Shown: positions 27,387 to 36,115 of the stretch, in pieces
How positions within the stretch are numbered: the stretch's first letter is position 1
Layout of the letters: each line of letters begins with the position of its first letter
NCBI GenBank assembly: GCA_016278485.1
Contig: JADQBT010000002.1
Span: 291,601 to 355,600 of the forward strand
From: Halanaerobiales bacterium
GTDB lineage: Bacteria > Bacillota > Halanaerobiia > Halanaerobiales > Halanaerobiaceae
DNA: 64,000 nucleotides
Direction: 5' to 3'
The notes under the pieces: model-generated
Databases searched by the model: none
Told to the model about the DNA's origin: nothing
Seen by the model: only the letters and a program-made list of their open reading frames with translations
Made by a program: the position numbers and the translations under genes

Positions 27387-27947
27387 TTAACTCCTCCTCA
27401 AAAATATCTTACTTAGCTTTTGTCTAATATTATAAACAGCTTTCAGTGAGATTATGCAATCCAATTGGCCTTGAAATATTTTATTTGTAAAATCTGATTG
27501 AACTACAAGTTTTGGCTGATTCATTATTTTTAAATATTTGTTTTTAACAACTCCAAGTAATTGAAGTTTTCCATTCCAGATTACTCCATTAAGAATTGCA
27601 AGATGAGCTGGATTAGTTATGCCAATTCTAGTCTGCCAGGATAAATCAAATAATCCTATTGGAATACTTTTTAGATAGGGAGAAAATGTTTTAAATTTTA
27701 TTTTAACTTTTTTTGTATATTCATGCAAAAATTCACGAGTATCAACCTGAGGATCGAGGATGTTTAACCAGATACTTTGAATAGTTTTTTCTCTTTTTAA
27801 AATTATTATTTTAAATCTACTTGGTAAAAATAAATGAGTTAAACTTAATTTAACCTTTATACATTTTTGATTATAAAAAATTTCAATTTTAACTGCAGAA
27901 AATATTATTAATAGCAATAAAAAAGAGATTAATATCCAGGTAAGCAT
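27387..27947 (-). CDS. DUF2953 membrane-anchored protein
   Basis: A 186-residue protein with an N-terminal membrane helix (ILISFLLLLIIFSAV) and a basic beta-rich remainder. This arrangement and the position directly upstream of ytfJ match DUF2953 proteins, which accompany ytfJ in spore-forming Firmicutes. Its biochemical function is unknown. GAGGTGA precedes the ATG at 27947. Confidence 0.72.
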   Translation of the reverse strand: MLTWILISFLLLLIIFSAVKIEIFYNQKCIKVKLSLTHLFLPSRFKIIILKREKTIQSIWLNILDPQVDTREFLHEYTKKVKIKFKTFSPYLKSIPIGLFDLSWQTRIGITNPAHLAILNGVIWNGKLQLLGVVKNKYLKIMNQPKLVVQSDFTNKIFQGQLDCIISLKAVYNIRQKLSKIFLRRS

Positions 27948-28002
27948 TAAATCACCTCTCCCTGTAAATATTAATCCCTAATATTTAACAATTTATTCAA
28001 TT

Positions 28003-28554
28003 TTAATTATTTTCTATTTCATTTTTACTAAACAAGTCCATTACTTTTTCTTTTTCAGGTAAATTACCCAGATCCTCCAGATCAAGATATTGTAAAAATT
28101 TAGCAGTTGTTCCATAAACAATTGGATTTCCAATTGTTTCTTTTCTGCCTAATTCTTCAATTAATTCATATTTTCCTAAAGTAAATAATGTCTTTTCTGC
28201 TTTCACACCACGAATTTCTTCAATCTCTGATCTTGTAACTGGCTGTCTGTATGCAATTATAGCCAGAGTTTCCATAGCAGCTTGAGAAAGCCCTGTGATT
28301 TTATTTATTTGATATAATTTTTTTACATAATCACTTAAGAATTTTTTTGTGCGAAAATGAAATGCATCATTATATGAAACTAATTCTACACCATGTTTAC
28401 CTTGAGAATAATCACTAGCTAAATTTGCCAAAACTTTTCTAGTTGCAGTGATAGTCAAATCTGCTAATCTAGCCAGATCTTTAACCGGTACTGCTTTACT
28501 AGAACTAAATAGTAACGCCTCAATAATACTTTCTGAGCTCAATTCATCTCCCAT
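28003..28554 (-). CDS. scpB: Segregation and condensation protein B
   Basis: Kleisin-binding KITE subunit of the Smc-ScpAB condensin. The 183 residues form two winged helices (SIIEALLFSSSKAVPVKDLA; GLSQAAMETLAIIAYRQPV with TRSEIEEIRGV; LITLGKYELIEELGRKE-like). An ATG at 28563 overlaps the scpA stop as ATGA, but the ATG at 28554 lies nine bases after AAGG and gives the usual MGDELSSESII start. Either is possible. Coupling to scpA is likely. Confidence 0.95.
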   Translation of the reverse strand: MGDELSSESIIEALLFSSSKAVPVKDLARLADLTITATRKVLANLASDYSQGKHGVELVSYNDAFHFRTKKFLSDYVKKLYQINKITGLSQAAMETLAIIAYRQPVTRSEIEEIRGVKAEKTLFTLGKYELIEELGRKETIGNPIVYGTTAKFLQYLDLEDLGNLPEKEKVMDLFSKNEIENN

Positions 28555-28559
28555 AAAGA

Positions 28560-29282
28560 TCATCCTTCCAGTCCCACATTAATTTCAGAAAAGGGATTAT
28601 TCTGTGTGACTCTGACCTGCTTTAGTTTCATTAATTCCAGCAAACTTAATAAAGTCACAACAATCTCCATTTTATTTGATCGATCCTTAATTAAATTAAT
28701 AAAACCAACTTGATAATTGTTCTTTTTTATTATTGAGATAATATCTTCTATTTTATCTTCAATATTTATTTTTTCTTCTTTAATATAATCAAGCACTGGA
28801 TTTTTAATTACTTTATTTTTTTCTTCTTTCTCCGATTGTATTGCAACTAATACTGCCTGATACAACTCTTCAGACGATATTGACAGATCAATTTCCAGTT
28901 CCTCATTTAATACATCTTCTACACTAACTTCAACCGGAAAATAATTTTGGGCTTCATTCTCATATTCTTTTAAAATTTTTGCTATATTTTTAAATAATTC
29001 ATATTCATGCAAACGATGCACAAGATTACTCTCATCCTCAACTTCAGCTTTTTGAGTTGGTAGAAGCATCCGTACTTTAATCTGTATTAATTCTGCAGCT
29101 ATTACCAAAAACTCGCTTGCAAATTCAAGATTATCTTTGTCCAACTTGTCCAGTTGTTTTAAATATTGATCCGCTATTTTTGCCAAAGAAATCTCGCTGA
29201 TATCAATTTTATTTTTTTTAACTAATTGATAAAGTAACTCTAAGGGTCCTTCAAAACTATCCAATTTAAGCTTATATTCCAT
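28560..29282 (-). CDS. scpA: Segregation and condensation protein A (kleisin)
   Basis: Kleisin that bridges the Smc heads. The 240 residues open with KLDSFEGPLELLYQLVKKNKI-type kleisin N-terminus, continue with AADELIQIKVRMLLP-like helices and end in a winged-helix that docks on Smc (TLLSLLELMKLKQVRVTQ). The ATG at 29282 has AAGGTGA upstream. It follows the M50 protease gene after nineteen bases in the same operon. Confidence 0.95.
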   Translation of the reverse strand: MEYKLKLDSFEGPLELLYQLVKKNKIDISEISLAKIADQYLKQLDKLDKDNLEFASEFLVIAAELIQIKVRMLLPTQKAEVEDESNLVHRLHEYELFKNIAKILKEYENEAQNYFPVEVSVEDVLNEELEIDLSISSEELYQAVLVAIQSEKEEKNKVIKNPVLDYIKEEKINIEDKIEDIISIIKKNNYQVGFINLIKDRSNKMEIVVTLLSLLELMKLKQVRVTQNNPFSEINVGLEG

Positions 29283-29301
29283 TTCTAATCACCTTATAAT
29301 T

Positions 29302-29943
29302 TTATAATAATAAACCAAAAAAGAAATTTACAACTGGACCGATTATTTTCCATAATAGACCTGTATAAGCAAGAATCAATAACACGACCATACCTGCTGG
29401 CCCTTCTAATATATCAAAATAATGATCAAAACTTCTTGGTAACATACCCCGTAAAATTTTTGAACCATCAAGAGGTGGAACAGGCAAAAGATTAAAAATA
29501 CCAAGGCTTAAATTTATAATCACGGCTAAAACAAAAAATCTCAGTGATGTTGAAACTAAGCCAGACAGCTTCAGTTGCCCAATCGCTGTCATATTAATAT
29601 TTGAAATAGTGATAATACCTCTAACAAGCAAAGAAAAAATAATTGCCAGAAAAAAATTAGAACCAGGGCCAGCAAATCCGACAACCATCAGACCCTTACG
29701 TGGTGATTTATAATAATTAGGATTAATTGGCACAGGTTTAGCCCAACCAAAACGTCTGGTCATAATTAAAACTAGTGTGCCAAAAACATCCAGATGTGCC
29801 AAAGGATTCATAGTTAACCTACCTTGTTGCTTTGGTGTTGGATCACCTAATAAAAATGATGCATAACCATGGGAAAACTCATGAAAAGATAAAGATAATA
29901 ACAAAATTGGTATTAATATAATTAATTCAGAAATACCCGACAT
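29302..29943 (-). CDS. M50 family site-2-type metalloprotease (YwhC-like)
   Basis: Polytopic zinc peptidase that cleaves membrane-embedded substrates. The 213 residues contain the metal site SFHEFSHGYAS (HExxH), the companion motif NLLPVPPLDGSKIL with the third zinc ligand, and four to five hydrophobic helices. No PDZ domain, so it belongs to the short YwhC-type branch next to scpA rather than RseP or SpoIVFB. The frame begins at a GTG (29952) that overlaps the AAAGGAG site; the ATG at 29943 is preferred. Confidence 0.9.
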   Translation of the reverse strand: MSGISELIILIPILLLSLSFHEFSHGYASFLLGDPTPKQQGRLTMNPLAHLDVFGTLVLIMTRRFGWAKPVPINPNYYKSPRKGLMVVGFAGPGSNFFLAIIFSLLVRGIITISNINMTAIGQLKLSGLVSTSLRFFVLAVIINLSLGIFNLLPVPPLDGSKILRGMLPRSFDHYFDILEGPAGMVVLLILAYTGLLWKIIGPVVNFFFGLLL

Positions 29944-29948
29944 AATAT

Positions 29949-31175
29949 TCACTCCTTTTTAGAAAAAAAATCTTTCACAAACTTAATTTCTGCATTCTTA
30001 TTATCATCAACATTTTTTTTAAATTTTTCTAACATTAATTTAGCAAAAATTTCTTGATAAATTGGACCCGGGCTAATCCCAAGTCTTTTTAAATCAGCAC
30101 CATCAATCTTTATTTGACAGGCATAATAATTTTTTAAATATTTATTAAAATCTGCAATTATATTAAATTTACCTCGATTGATTAACAATAGAATAATTTC
30201 TTCTAAAGAATATTGCTTGAATAGGTTATAGATATTAATTGTTGGTGATAAATTATCACGCCAAGTAAAAACTTTTGTAGCAGGCGTAAATGAAATCAAT
30301 TTGATTTCATCCTTTTTTAAAGATAATTGATCCAAATCAAGCTTGCTTTCTTGCAATAATACAGCCATCCGTAATAGCCAAGGTCTGATTTGAAATTCAT
30401 TTAGTGATAACCTTTTTAAAAATTCTTCTAATAAAATAAATTGAGTTTTGCTATATTTAGTAAATCTATAATCAGGATCAAGCAACTTGAGAACATTCAG
30501 ACTAGTCAGCAACTCTGCTAACTGAGATATGTCTGTTTTTAAATTCAAGACTTTTCTTAATTCATTAAATACACGGTCCAGGGAAAGCACTTTCCAGGGT
30601 AATAAATGCAATAAATCTTTAATCTGCTGTCGATCTTTTCTACAAAAAGAAAAATTGTGAGTTAAAATAAGCTTAATTCCTCTTAAAATTCTTGTAGGAT
30701 CATCAAGATAACTAGTTGCGTGAAGTGAGCGTAATTTCAGATTAGAGATATCTTTTCTGCCCTGAAAAGGATCTAATAATCTACCTGATGCTGAACCATT
30801 AAGCTGAATTGCCATAGCGTTTACTGAAAAGTCTCTTCTTTTTAGATCTTCTTTAATACTTGCTGGTGAGACAATAGGTAAGGAGCCAGGCGCAGGATAA
30901 TATTCTGTGCGCGCACGTGCAATATCAAGTTCAAAAGAAGCAAACTTAGTTGTCGCAGTCAAAAATTTATCATGATAAGTAAACTCAAGTCCTAGTTTTT
31001 TTTCTAATAAATCAATAAGCATATTAAAATCAGTTGCAACCATTAAATCAAAATCTTGGTTAGTTTTATTTAAGAATGAATCTCTAACTTGCCCACCAAC
31101 CAAATAAAGGTTAACATCTTTATTATTTAGGATTTCAATGATTGGTTTTAGCACCTGGTTTATTTGATAACTCAT
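29949..31175 (-). CDS. tRNA nucleotidyltransferase / poly(A) polymerase family protein
   Basis: Class II nucleotidyltransferase that adds CCA to tRNAs or A tails to RNA; sequence alone does not separate the two. The 408-residue protein has the head motif LVGGQVRDSFL (about 27), catalytic DFDLMVAT with the two aspartates (about 42), DLKRRDFSVNAMA and DPTRILRGIKL. A long C-terminal helical region follows. It is the first gene behind a good promoter (31195-31223), with AGGAGG before the ATG. Confidence 0.88.
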   Translation of the reverse strand: MSYQINQVLKPIIEILNNKDVNLYLVGGQVRDSFLNKTNQDFDLMVATDFNMLIDLLEKKLGLEFTYHDKFLTATTKFASFELDIARARTEYYPAPGSLPIVSPASIKEDLKRRDFSVNAMAIQLNGSASGRLLDPFQGRKDISNLKLRSLHATSYLDDPTRILRGIKLILTHNFSFCRKDRQQIKDLLHLLPWKVLSLDRVFNELRKVLNLKTDISQLAELLTSLNVLKLLDPDYRFTKYSKTQFILLEEFLKRLSLNEFQIRPWLLRMAVLLQESKLDLDQLSLKKDEIKLISFTPATKVFTWRDNLSPTINIYNLFKQYSLEEIILLLINRGKFNIIADFNKYLKNYYACQIKIDGADLKRLGISPGPIYQEIFAKLMLEKFKKNVDDNKNAEIKFVKDFFSKKE

Positions 31176-31194
31176 TTTTGCCTCCTGTCTACTA

Positions 31195-31223
31195 ATTATA
31201 CAGAATAACAGTCAAACAGGCAA
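31195..31223 (-). promoter_or_regulatory. Sigma-A promoter of the nucleotidyltransferase-scpAB-dac-rluB operon
   Basis: On the minus strand TTGCCT (31218-31223), a 17-base spacer and a perfect TATAAT (31195-31200). It ends 20 bases before the nucleotidyltransferase start and would drive eight closely spaced genes down to rluB. Confidence 0.75.
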
Positions 31224-31244
31224 GTTAATTAACTAAACAAAAGG

Positions 31245-32198
31245 TTAAAACTGCCAACGAGAACATTTTCCACCCCATCTAGCCATTAAGTCTCCATCTG
31301 CAAAGATATTGATGATCTCACAATTATTAGCACAAGCATCGCAGTTAAAACCAGCTGACTTATAATCAACATCCAACATAGAAAAACCTTTAAACTTAGT
31401 TGTTAAATTATTATCATTTACACTATTTGCTGCAAGTATTGCTGCACCAATTGCACCCATTACATCATAATTTTCTGGTACAAAAACTTCTTCGCCAACT
31501 TCTTCTTGAAATGACTTTCTAATACCTTGATTTGCAGCTACTCCTCCTTGAAAGACATAAGGAGCAGCTAATTTTTTTCCCCTTGCTAAATTATTCATAT
31601 AATTTCTAACAAGAGCATTACAAAGACCAGCCAGAATATTTTCTTGACTATAACCTAATTGTTGTTTATGAATCATATCCGATTCAGCAAAGACCGAACA
31701 ACGACCGGCTATTTCTACTGGTTGATCAGCTTTTAATGCCTTTTTTCCAAAATCCTCAATTGCAATTCCTAATCTACTTGCCTGTTGGTCTAAAAATGAA
31801 CCTGTACCAGCCGCACATACAGTATTCATCGCAAAATCAATAGCAACTCCGTTTCGAATAATTATTATTTTAGAATCCTGTCCACCAATTTCAAAAACTG
31901 TTCTTACTTCTGGCATCTTAAAAGCTGCTGCGACCGCATGAGCAGTTATTTCATTTTTAATTAAATCTGCTCCTACAATTACACCAGCAAGTTTCCTTCC
32001 ACTTCCTGTTGTACCAATTCCCTTAATTTCAAAATCTGAGTTTATTTTATTCTTTAAATCTGAAATACCTTTTTTAATAACATTGATTGGATCTCCCGCG
32101 GTCCGCAAATATATTTTTTCTCTTAAATTATAATCACTATCTAATAATGCTAAATCTGTACTTACAGAGCCAAGATCAATCCCTAAATAGCAGTCCAT
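31245..32198 (-). CDS. Acyl-CoA dehydratase activase (BadF/HgdC-type ATPase)
   Basis: ASKHA-fold ATPase that injects high-energy electrons into 2-hydroxyacyl-CoA dehydratase-like partners. The 317-residue protein has DLGSVSTDLALL at the phosphate loop, GTTGSGR (63-68), EIGGQDSK (104-110) and the cluster cysteines Cys128 (NTVCAAGTGSFL) and Cys167 (AGRCSVFAESD). These would bridge a [4Fe-4S] cluster between two subunits. An extra C-terminal CDACANNC...GGKCSRW cysteine set is typical of the COG1924 branch. The frame opens at GTG 32207 inside the upstream ribosome site; ATG 32198 is preferred. Confidence 0.9.
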   Translation of the reverse strand: MDCYLGIDLGSVSTDLALLDSDYNLREKIYLRTAGDPINVIKKGISDLKNKINSDFEIKGIGTTGSGRKLAGVIVGADLIKNEITAHAVAAAFKMPEVRTVFEIGGQDSKIIIIRNGVAIDFAMNTVCAAGTGSFLDQQASRLGIAIEDFGKKALKADQPVEIAGRCSVFAESDMIHKQQLGYSQENILAGLCNALVRNYMNNLARGKKLAAPYVFQGGVAANQGIRKSFQEEVGEEVFVPENYDVMGAIGAAILAANSVNDNNLTTKFKGFSMLDVDYKSAGFNCDACANNCEIINIFADGDLMARWGGKCSRWQF

Positions 32199-32203
32199 TT
32201 CAC

Positions 32204-33256
32204 TCACCTAGCTTTATTATATTTAATCAAATCGATAAATGCTTCTAACCTAGTTTTAACACCTGCTTCTGCAGTATGTTCATCAAAAATTAAAGATAAA
32301 ACAGGTATGTTTTCATTTTCAATAACTTCTGGAATAATTGCTCTAGCCACAATTTCAGGCATACATGTAAAAGGCATGATATGCACTACTCCATCCACCT
32401 TATCCTTTAAACTATAAATATCACTAATGCTATTTAAACCATGTCCTCCCACAAACGAATTTATATAACCAGCTGCTTTATTTACCAATTTCTTTTGGCC
32501 ACTTCCAGGCGTAAAAAAATTTTTTAGCCAGTGAGAAAGTGTTAATGTTTGATAGACACTAACATCAAGGTAATTTAATTTGCGAGCTAAATCAATGTTA
32601 GTAAATGGTTCTAGCACTGTATATATTTCCCCAACAAGAGCAATAGTTAGCTTCTTTTCTACTGCATTATCTATTTGTAAGAAATTATCAATTTCTTGCT
32701 CAATTAAATCAATTTCCCGATAAGTTTCAGCTTCATCTAGCTTTTTTAATAATTTATTGTAATCATTTTCTACCTTTTCTTTATTAACTACCTGACCACG
32801 TAGGTTATATAATTTTTCTGTTAATTTATCCATAACTTTTATTTTAGACCAGGTAAAGTGAAAAGATCTCGTCATTTTAGTTAAAGAAAAATTTCCTGAT
32901 AATTCTTTTATAATATCTTTAATATGAAAGATATTCTTCTCCAAAATATACATCTCCATCTCGTAACCCGCTTCCTGGAGCAAATATTTTTGTAATTCAC
33001 CATAAAAACCGAATCTACATGGTCCAAATCCTCCACCCATTAAAATACTATCAGCACCTAGTTCAGCTGCTTCCATATAATTACCAAGATTTATTTTAAA
33101 AGGCAGACAGGCAAATTCAGGTGCATATTCTTTTCCTTTTTTAAGTGTTTTTTGAGAAGATTGTGGAGGTGGAATTACTGAAATATCCATTTCACGCAAA
33201 AAAGTTTTTACAGGTAGTTCCATCTTACCCATATGTGGAAATGTTACTACTGGCAA
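32204..33256 (-). CDS. Activase-associated protein, 2-hydroxyacyl-CoA dehydratase-like (COG3581 type)
   Basis: About 350 residues with TFPHMGKMELPVK at the N-terminus, then PEFACLPFKINLGNYMEA, MGGGFGPCRFGFYGE, HIMPFTCMPEIVA and LIFDEHTAEAGVKTRLEAF. These cysteine positions resemble the iron-sulfur ligands of the dehydratase subunits. In many genomes this part is fused behind the COG1924 activase and DUF2229 domains in one long protein of unknown substrate. The frame opens at TTG 33274, but AAGGTGGTGAT points to the TTG at 33256. It overlaps the preceding gene by 32 bases. Confidence 0.75.
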   Translation of the reverse strand: MPVVTFPHMGKMELPVKTFLREMDISVIPPPQSSQKTLKKGKEYAPEFACLPFKINLGNYMEAAELGADSILMGGGFGPCRFGFYGELQKYLLQEAGYEMEMYILEKNIFHIKDIIKELSGNFSLTKMTRSFHFTWSKIKVMDKLTEKLYNLRGQVVNKEKVENDYNKLLKKLDEAETYREIDLIEQEIDNFLQIDNAVEKKLTIALVGEIYTVLEPFTNIDLARKLNYLDVSVYQTLTLSHWLKNFFTPGSGQKKLVNKAAGYINSFVGGHGLNSISDIYSLKDKVDGVVHIMPFTCMPEIVARAIIPEVIENENIPVLSLIFDEHTAEAGVKTRLEAFIDLIKYNKAR

Positions 33257-34187
33257 ATCTATCACCACCTTCAACTAAATCAAAGAATGCTGCAAGCCTT
33301 GTATTTATGCCAGCTTCAGCTGTATGTTCATCAAAATAGAGTTCAAGGAGTGGAACATTATCATATTTTTCTTTTTCTATTTTTATCATTTTATTTACAA
33401 GGGAATCAGGTCCACAACCAAATGAAGAGACTAATATTAAACCATCAATTAAATCTTTTTCTAACCAGTACAAGAGCACAGAAAAATACTTTCGATGATA
33501 ATACCAAAACGGTATCTTTCTATCCAGTTTTTGATATTTAATTATTATTTGGTCAGAAAACATAGCTGGCCGATAATATTGAAAATTTTTATTCTTAATC
33601 TGTTTTAATAAATTCATAGATAGATGTGGATCATCTAAAATATAACTATGTCCTATTACGCCTATAACTTTTCCCTTCTGTACTTGCTTGGATTGAGTAA
33701 TTTCTTTATTGCTTAACGAAATATTTTTTTGCTTTGCTATATTCTTTAGAGTAGAAAAATTGTTCATTTTTAAATCACTAGTTATTTCTTTTAATTCACG
33801 CATTTTTTGGTAAATATTCCTTTTCCCTTTAATAGTTGGTGTAATCATTTCAACATTATTTTGAGCAATTTTTCCGGCAAAGGTTGATTTAATAATATCT
33901 GGTAGCCCCATAAATTTTGGACAAAAACATTTTTTAGGACCAAAATCAATAAAACGAGGTATAAACAAATAATCTACTTCATTGATGATCGCATCAACAT
34001 GCCCTAAATAGATTTTACAAGGAAAGCATAATTCATTTTCTGAAATTTTCAGAGACCTATTCACTATTTTTTGATTTGTAGGTGGCGATACTAATACTTC
34101 AAAATCTTCTTTTTCAAAAAATGCCTGCCAGTGTTCATAAAAATCATAGTAAAACAAAGCACGCGGAAATCCAATTGTTTTTTTCAT
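33225..34187 (-). CDS. DUF2229/COG3580-type activase-associated protein
   Basis: A 320-residue protein starting MKKTIGFPRALFYYDFYEHW. It contains NELCFPCKIYLGHV, FGPKKCFCPKFMGLPDI and VSSFGCGPDS, and ends with the same LYFDEHTAEAGINTRLAAFFD repeat seen in its neighbour. It corresponds to the DUF2229 portion of the large activase fusion proteins. The conserved cysteines suggest an iron-sulfur cluster; substrate unknown. First gene of the three-gene set, with an ATG at 34187 after AAGGA, directly downstream of the spoVAF-like gene. Confidence 0.75.
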   Translation of the reverse strand: MKKTIGFPRALFYYDFYEHWQAFFEKEDFEVLVSPPTNQKIVNRSLKISENELCFPCKIYLGHVDAIINEVDYLFIPRFIDFGPKKCFCPKFMGLPDIIKSTFAGKIAQNNVEMITPTIKGKRNIYQKMRELKEITSDLKMNNFSTLKNIAKQKNISLSNKEITQSKQVQKGKVIGVIGHSYILDDPHLSMNLLKQIKNKNFQYYRPAMFSDQIIIKYQKLDRKIPFWYYHRKYFSVLLYWLEKDLIDGLILVSSFGCGPDSLVNKMIKIEKEKYDNVPLLELYFDEHTAEAGINTRLAAFFDLVEGGDRFASSNISTYG

Positions 34188-34188
34188 A

Positions 34189-35649
34189 TCACTTTTCCTT
34201 ATTCATTCTTGATTTATTTTTTTTATTACTAAATGGACGTTTTTTTGTAAGACTATAAATATTTTGTCTGAAAATATAAGCTTTTAAAGCCGAATAATTA
34301 AATGGAATTATTGGCCATAAATAATGAGTGTCAAATGATTTAGTCATTACAAACCAGATAAATACAAAAGCTATGACAATTAAAAATCCTTTTATGTTAA
34401 ATAAAACCACTGCAATTAATAAAAGAAACCTTACCATCTTTAAAACTAAAGCAAGCTCATAGCCAGGAATAGAAAAATTACTAATAGCCGAAATAGCTAA
34501 ATATAAAATAACTTCAGGCGTAAAAAGACCAACTTTTACTGCAAAATCACCTAGAATCAAAGCACCAATTAAACTAAGTGAGGTAGATAAAGTATTAGGA
34601 GTTTGCGTAGAAGCCATTCTGATTAAATCAATACCAAAACTTGCTAAAATAAACTGAATACCTAAGCCTATTGAACTCTCCTGTTTAGTACCAATAAAAC
34701 TTAGAGATTCTGGTAGAAGCTCTGGATTAGTAGCTAGAATCAACCAGACAGCTGGTAAAAAAACTGAAAACAAAATTGCTATAAGACGGACAAAAGAAAG
34801 ATAAGTTCCAATTAAAGCCCCCTGTCGAAAAACCTCTAGTGTTTGTATATGAGATAAAAATGGGGCTGGCAAAACCAGAGCAGTTGGAGAGTTATCTACA
34901 ATAATAGCAAGATGCCCCTCAAGAATATGGGCTGCCACATTATCAGGTCTCTCTGTATAACGAACTTTAGGTAATGGATTAATTGTTTTTCCAATGATAA
35001 TTTCTTCAATTGTTTTATCAGCCAAAGGCAGACCATCTATCTTAATAGTATTAATTTTTTCTTTGACTTTATTTAACAAATCGTGTTCAATAATATCATC
35101 AATATATACCAGCGCTACATCATTTTTAGACCGGGTTCCAACTTCCAGAACTTCAGCTCTGAAATTGGGATCTCTAATTCTTCTTCTAACAGCATTTACA
35201 TTAAATAACATTGTCTCCACAAAACCATCACTAGGCCCTCTAGTTGATTTTTCCAATTCAGGTTCTTCAGGAGACCTACTTGTCCAACTCCTCCCATCTA
35301 TAACTATCGCTTTATTAATTCCATCAATTAATAAAACCTGTGGTCCTTTAAGTATTTGATCAATTACCTTATCTATAGAATCTACAATTTCAATCTCATG
35401 GTATGGTAATTTTTTATCAAGGATTTTTTCAATAAAATCTACTGACATTTCTTCTTCTTTAGCTTCCATTAAAGATGTCAAAACTAACATTAACTTATCC
35501 TTTATAAAACCATCAATAAATACTAAAGTAGCTTCATGTCTAGCTATTTTGAAATCTCTATTTATAACATCAAAACTTTTATCTTTACCGAGTCTTTTAT
35601 AAATTTCTGCCCTATTTTCTTCTATTTTTTTTGAAAGTAATTTTTGCAA
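34189..35649 (-). CDS. spoVAF: GerA/SpoVAF family spore membrane protein
   Basis: A 486-residue protein with a soluble N-terminal domain (about 1-280) and five or six C-terminal membrane helices, as in GerA germinant-receptor A subunits and SpoVAF. Visible family features are VLLIDGINKAIVIDGRSW, RSPEEPELEKSTRGPSDGFVE, RRRIRDPNF and DNSPTALVLPAPF. I favour SpoVAF because it sits downstream of sigF, as in the Bacillus spoIIA-spoVA supra-operon. SpoVAA-AE are missing here. The frame opens at a GTG at 35658 within GGGGTGA; the TTG at 35649 has the better spacing. Confidence 0.88.
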   Translation of the reverse strand: MQKLLSKKIEENRAEIYKRLGKDKSFDVINRDFKIARHEATLVFIDGFIKDKLMLVLTSLMEAKEEEMSVDFIEKILDKKLPYHEIEIVDSIDKVIDQILKGPQVLLIDGINKAIVIDGRSWTSRSPEEPELEKSTRGPSDGFVETMLFNVNAVRRRIRDPNFRAEVLEVGTRSKNDVALVYIDDIIEHDLLNKVKEKINTIKIDGLPLADKTIEEIIIGKTINPLPKVRYTERPDNVAAHILEGHLAIIVDNSPTALVLPAPFLSHIQTLEVFRQGALIGTYLSFVRLIAILFSVFLPAVWLILATNPELLPESLSFIGTKQESSIGLGIQFILASFGIDLIRMASTQTPNTLSTSLSLIGALILGDFAVKVGLFTPEVILYLAISAISNFSIPGYELALVLKMVRFLLLIAVVLFNIKGFLIVIAFVFIWFVMTKSFDTHYLWPIIPFNYSALKAYIFRQNIYSLTKKRPFSNKKNKSRMNKEK

Positions 35650-35687
35650 TACATTCACCCCGGTTTAAACTATAATAACAAACTGGA

Positions 35688-35707
35688 GAGCCTGTTCACA
35701 CAGGCTC
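35688..35707 (-). terminator. Hairpin after the dodecin gene
   Basis: GAGCCTGT, a GTGA loop and ACAGGCTC form a perfect eight-base stem beginning eight bases after the dodecin stop. The following minus-strand sequence has only short T runs, so it may be a weak terminator or a transcript-stabilising hairpin ahead of spoVAF. Confidence 0.6.
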
Positions 35708-35714
35708 TTATCCA

Positions 35715-35924
35715 TTAATGATCATTTTTTACTGGAAATGCAAGTTGGACAGTTGCTTTATAATCAAATACTTTGCCATCTTTTACATCTGCTGTCATAT
35801 TAAGTACTTCAACACCAGTCACTCCATCAATAGTTTCACAAGCCTGTTCTACTGCATTATTGACTGCATCATCCCAACTACGCTGTGACTCACCCAGTAC
35901 TTTTACAATCTTTACTGCACTCAA
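35715..35924 (-). CDS. Dodecin family flavin-binding protein
   Basis: A 69-residue protein matching dodecins, which assemble into hollow dodecamers that store riboflavin or FMN. It has KIVKVLGESQRSWDDAVNNA, a central EQACETIDGV helix and strands ending in DYKATVQLAF. The aromatic flavin-stacking tryptophan (Trp17) is present. The start is a TTG at 35924 with GGAGG upstream. It lies between a small membrane peptide and spoVAF. Confidence 0.93.
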   Translation of the reverse strand: MSAVKIVKVLGESQRSWDDAVNNAVEQACETIDGVTGVEVLNMTADVKDGKVFDYKATVQLAFPVKNDH

Positions 35925-35941
35925 ATAACATCCTCCTTTAT

Positions 35942-36052
35942 TTAAATTCTAATTGCATCTGCCGGAATATTTTGTCCAGGTTGAATTCCATTTAACAAGA
36001 ATATACCAGCTACAATGCCAATGATCAACAAAAACAATATTAATAATTTAAT
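35942..36052 (-). CDS. 36-residue single-helix membrane peptide with an ATT start
   Basis: An open frame with one strongly hydrophobic helix (KLLILFLLIIGIVAGIFLL) and a short polar tail ending NIPADAIRI. AAGGAGGG lies seven bases before an ATT codon at 36052-36050. No ATG or GTG occurs near, and the first TTG is five codons further on, already inside the helix. The ideal ribosome-site spacing, hydrophobic composition and tight fit between the sigF terminator and dodecin make this a credible unrecorded gene. Function unknown; position among sporulation genes suggests but does not prove a role there. Confidence 0.6.
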   Translation of the reverse strand: MKLLILFLLIIGIVAGIFLLNGIQPGQNIPADAIRI

Positions 36053-36086
36053 GTTGATCCCTCCTTCAACTAATTACTGTTCATAG

Positions 36087-36115
36087 TATGTAATTAATTA
36101 GCTATTAATATGCAA
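36087..36115 (-). promoter_or_regulatory. Possible promoter of the small peptide-dodecin unit
   Basis: TTGCAT (36110-36115), 17 bases, then TACATA (36087-36092) on the minus strand. It begins within the T tract of the sigF terminator, so a new transcript would start directly after it. Weak -10 match. Confidence 0.4.
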
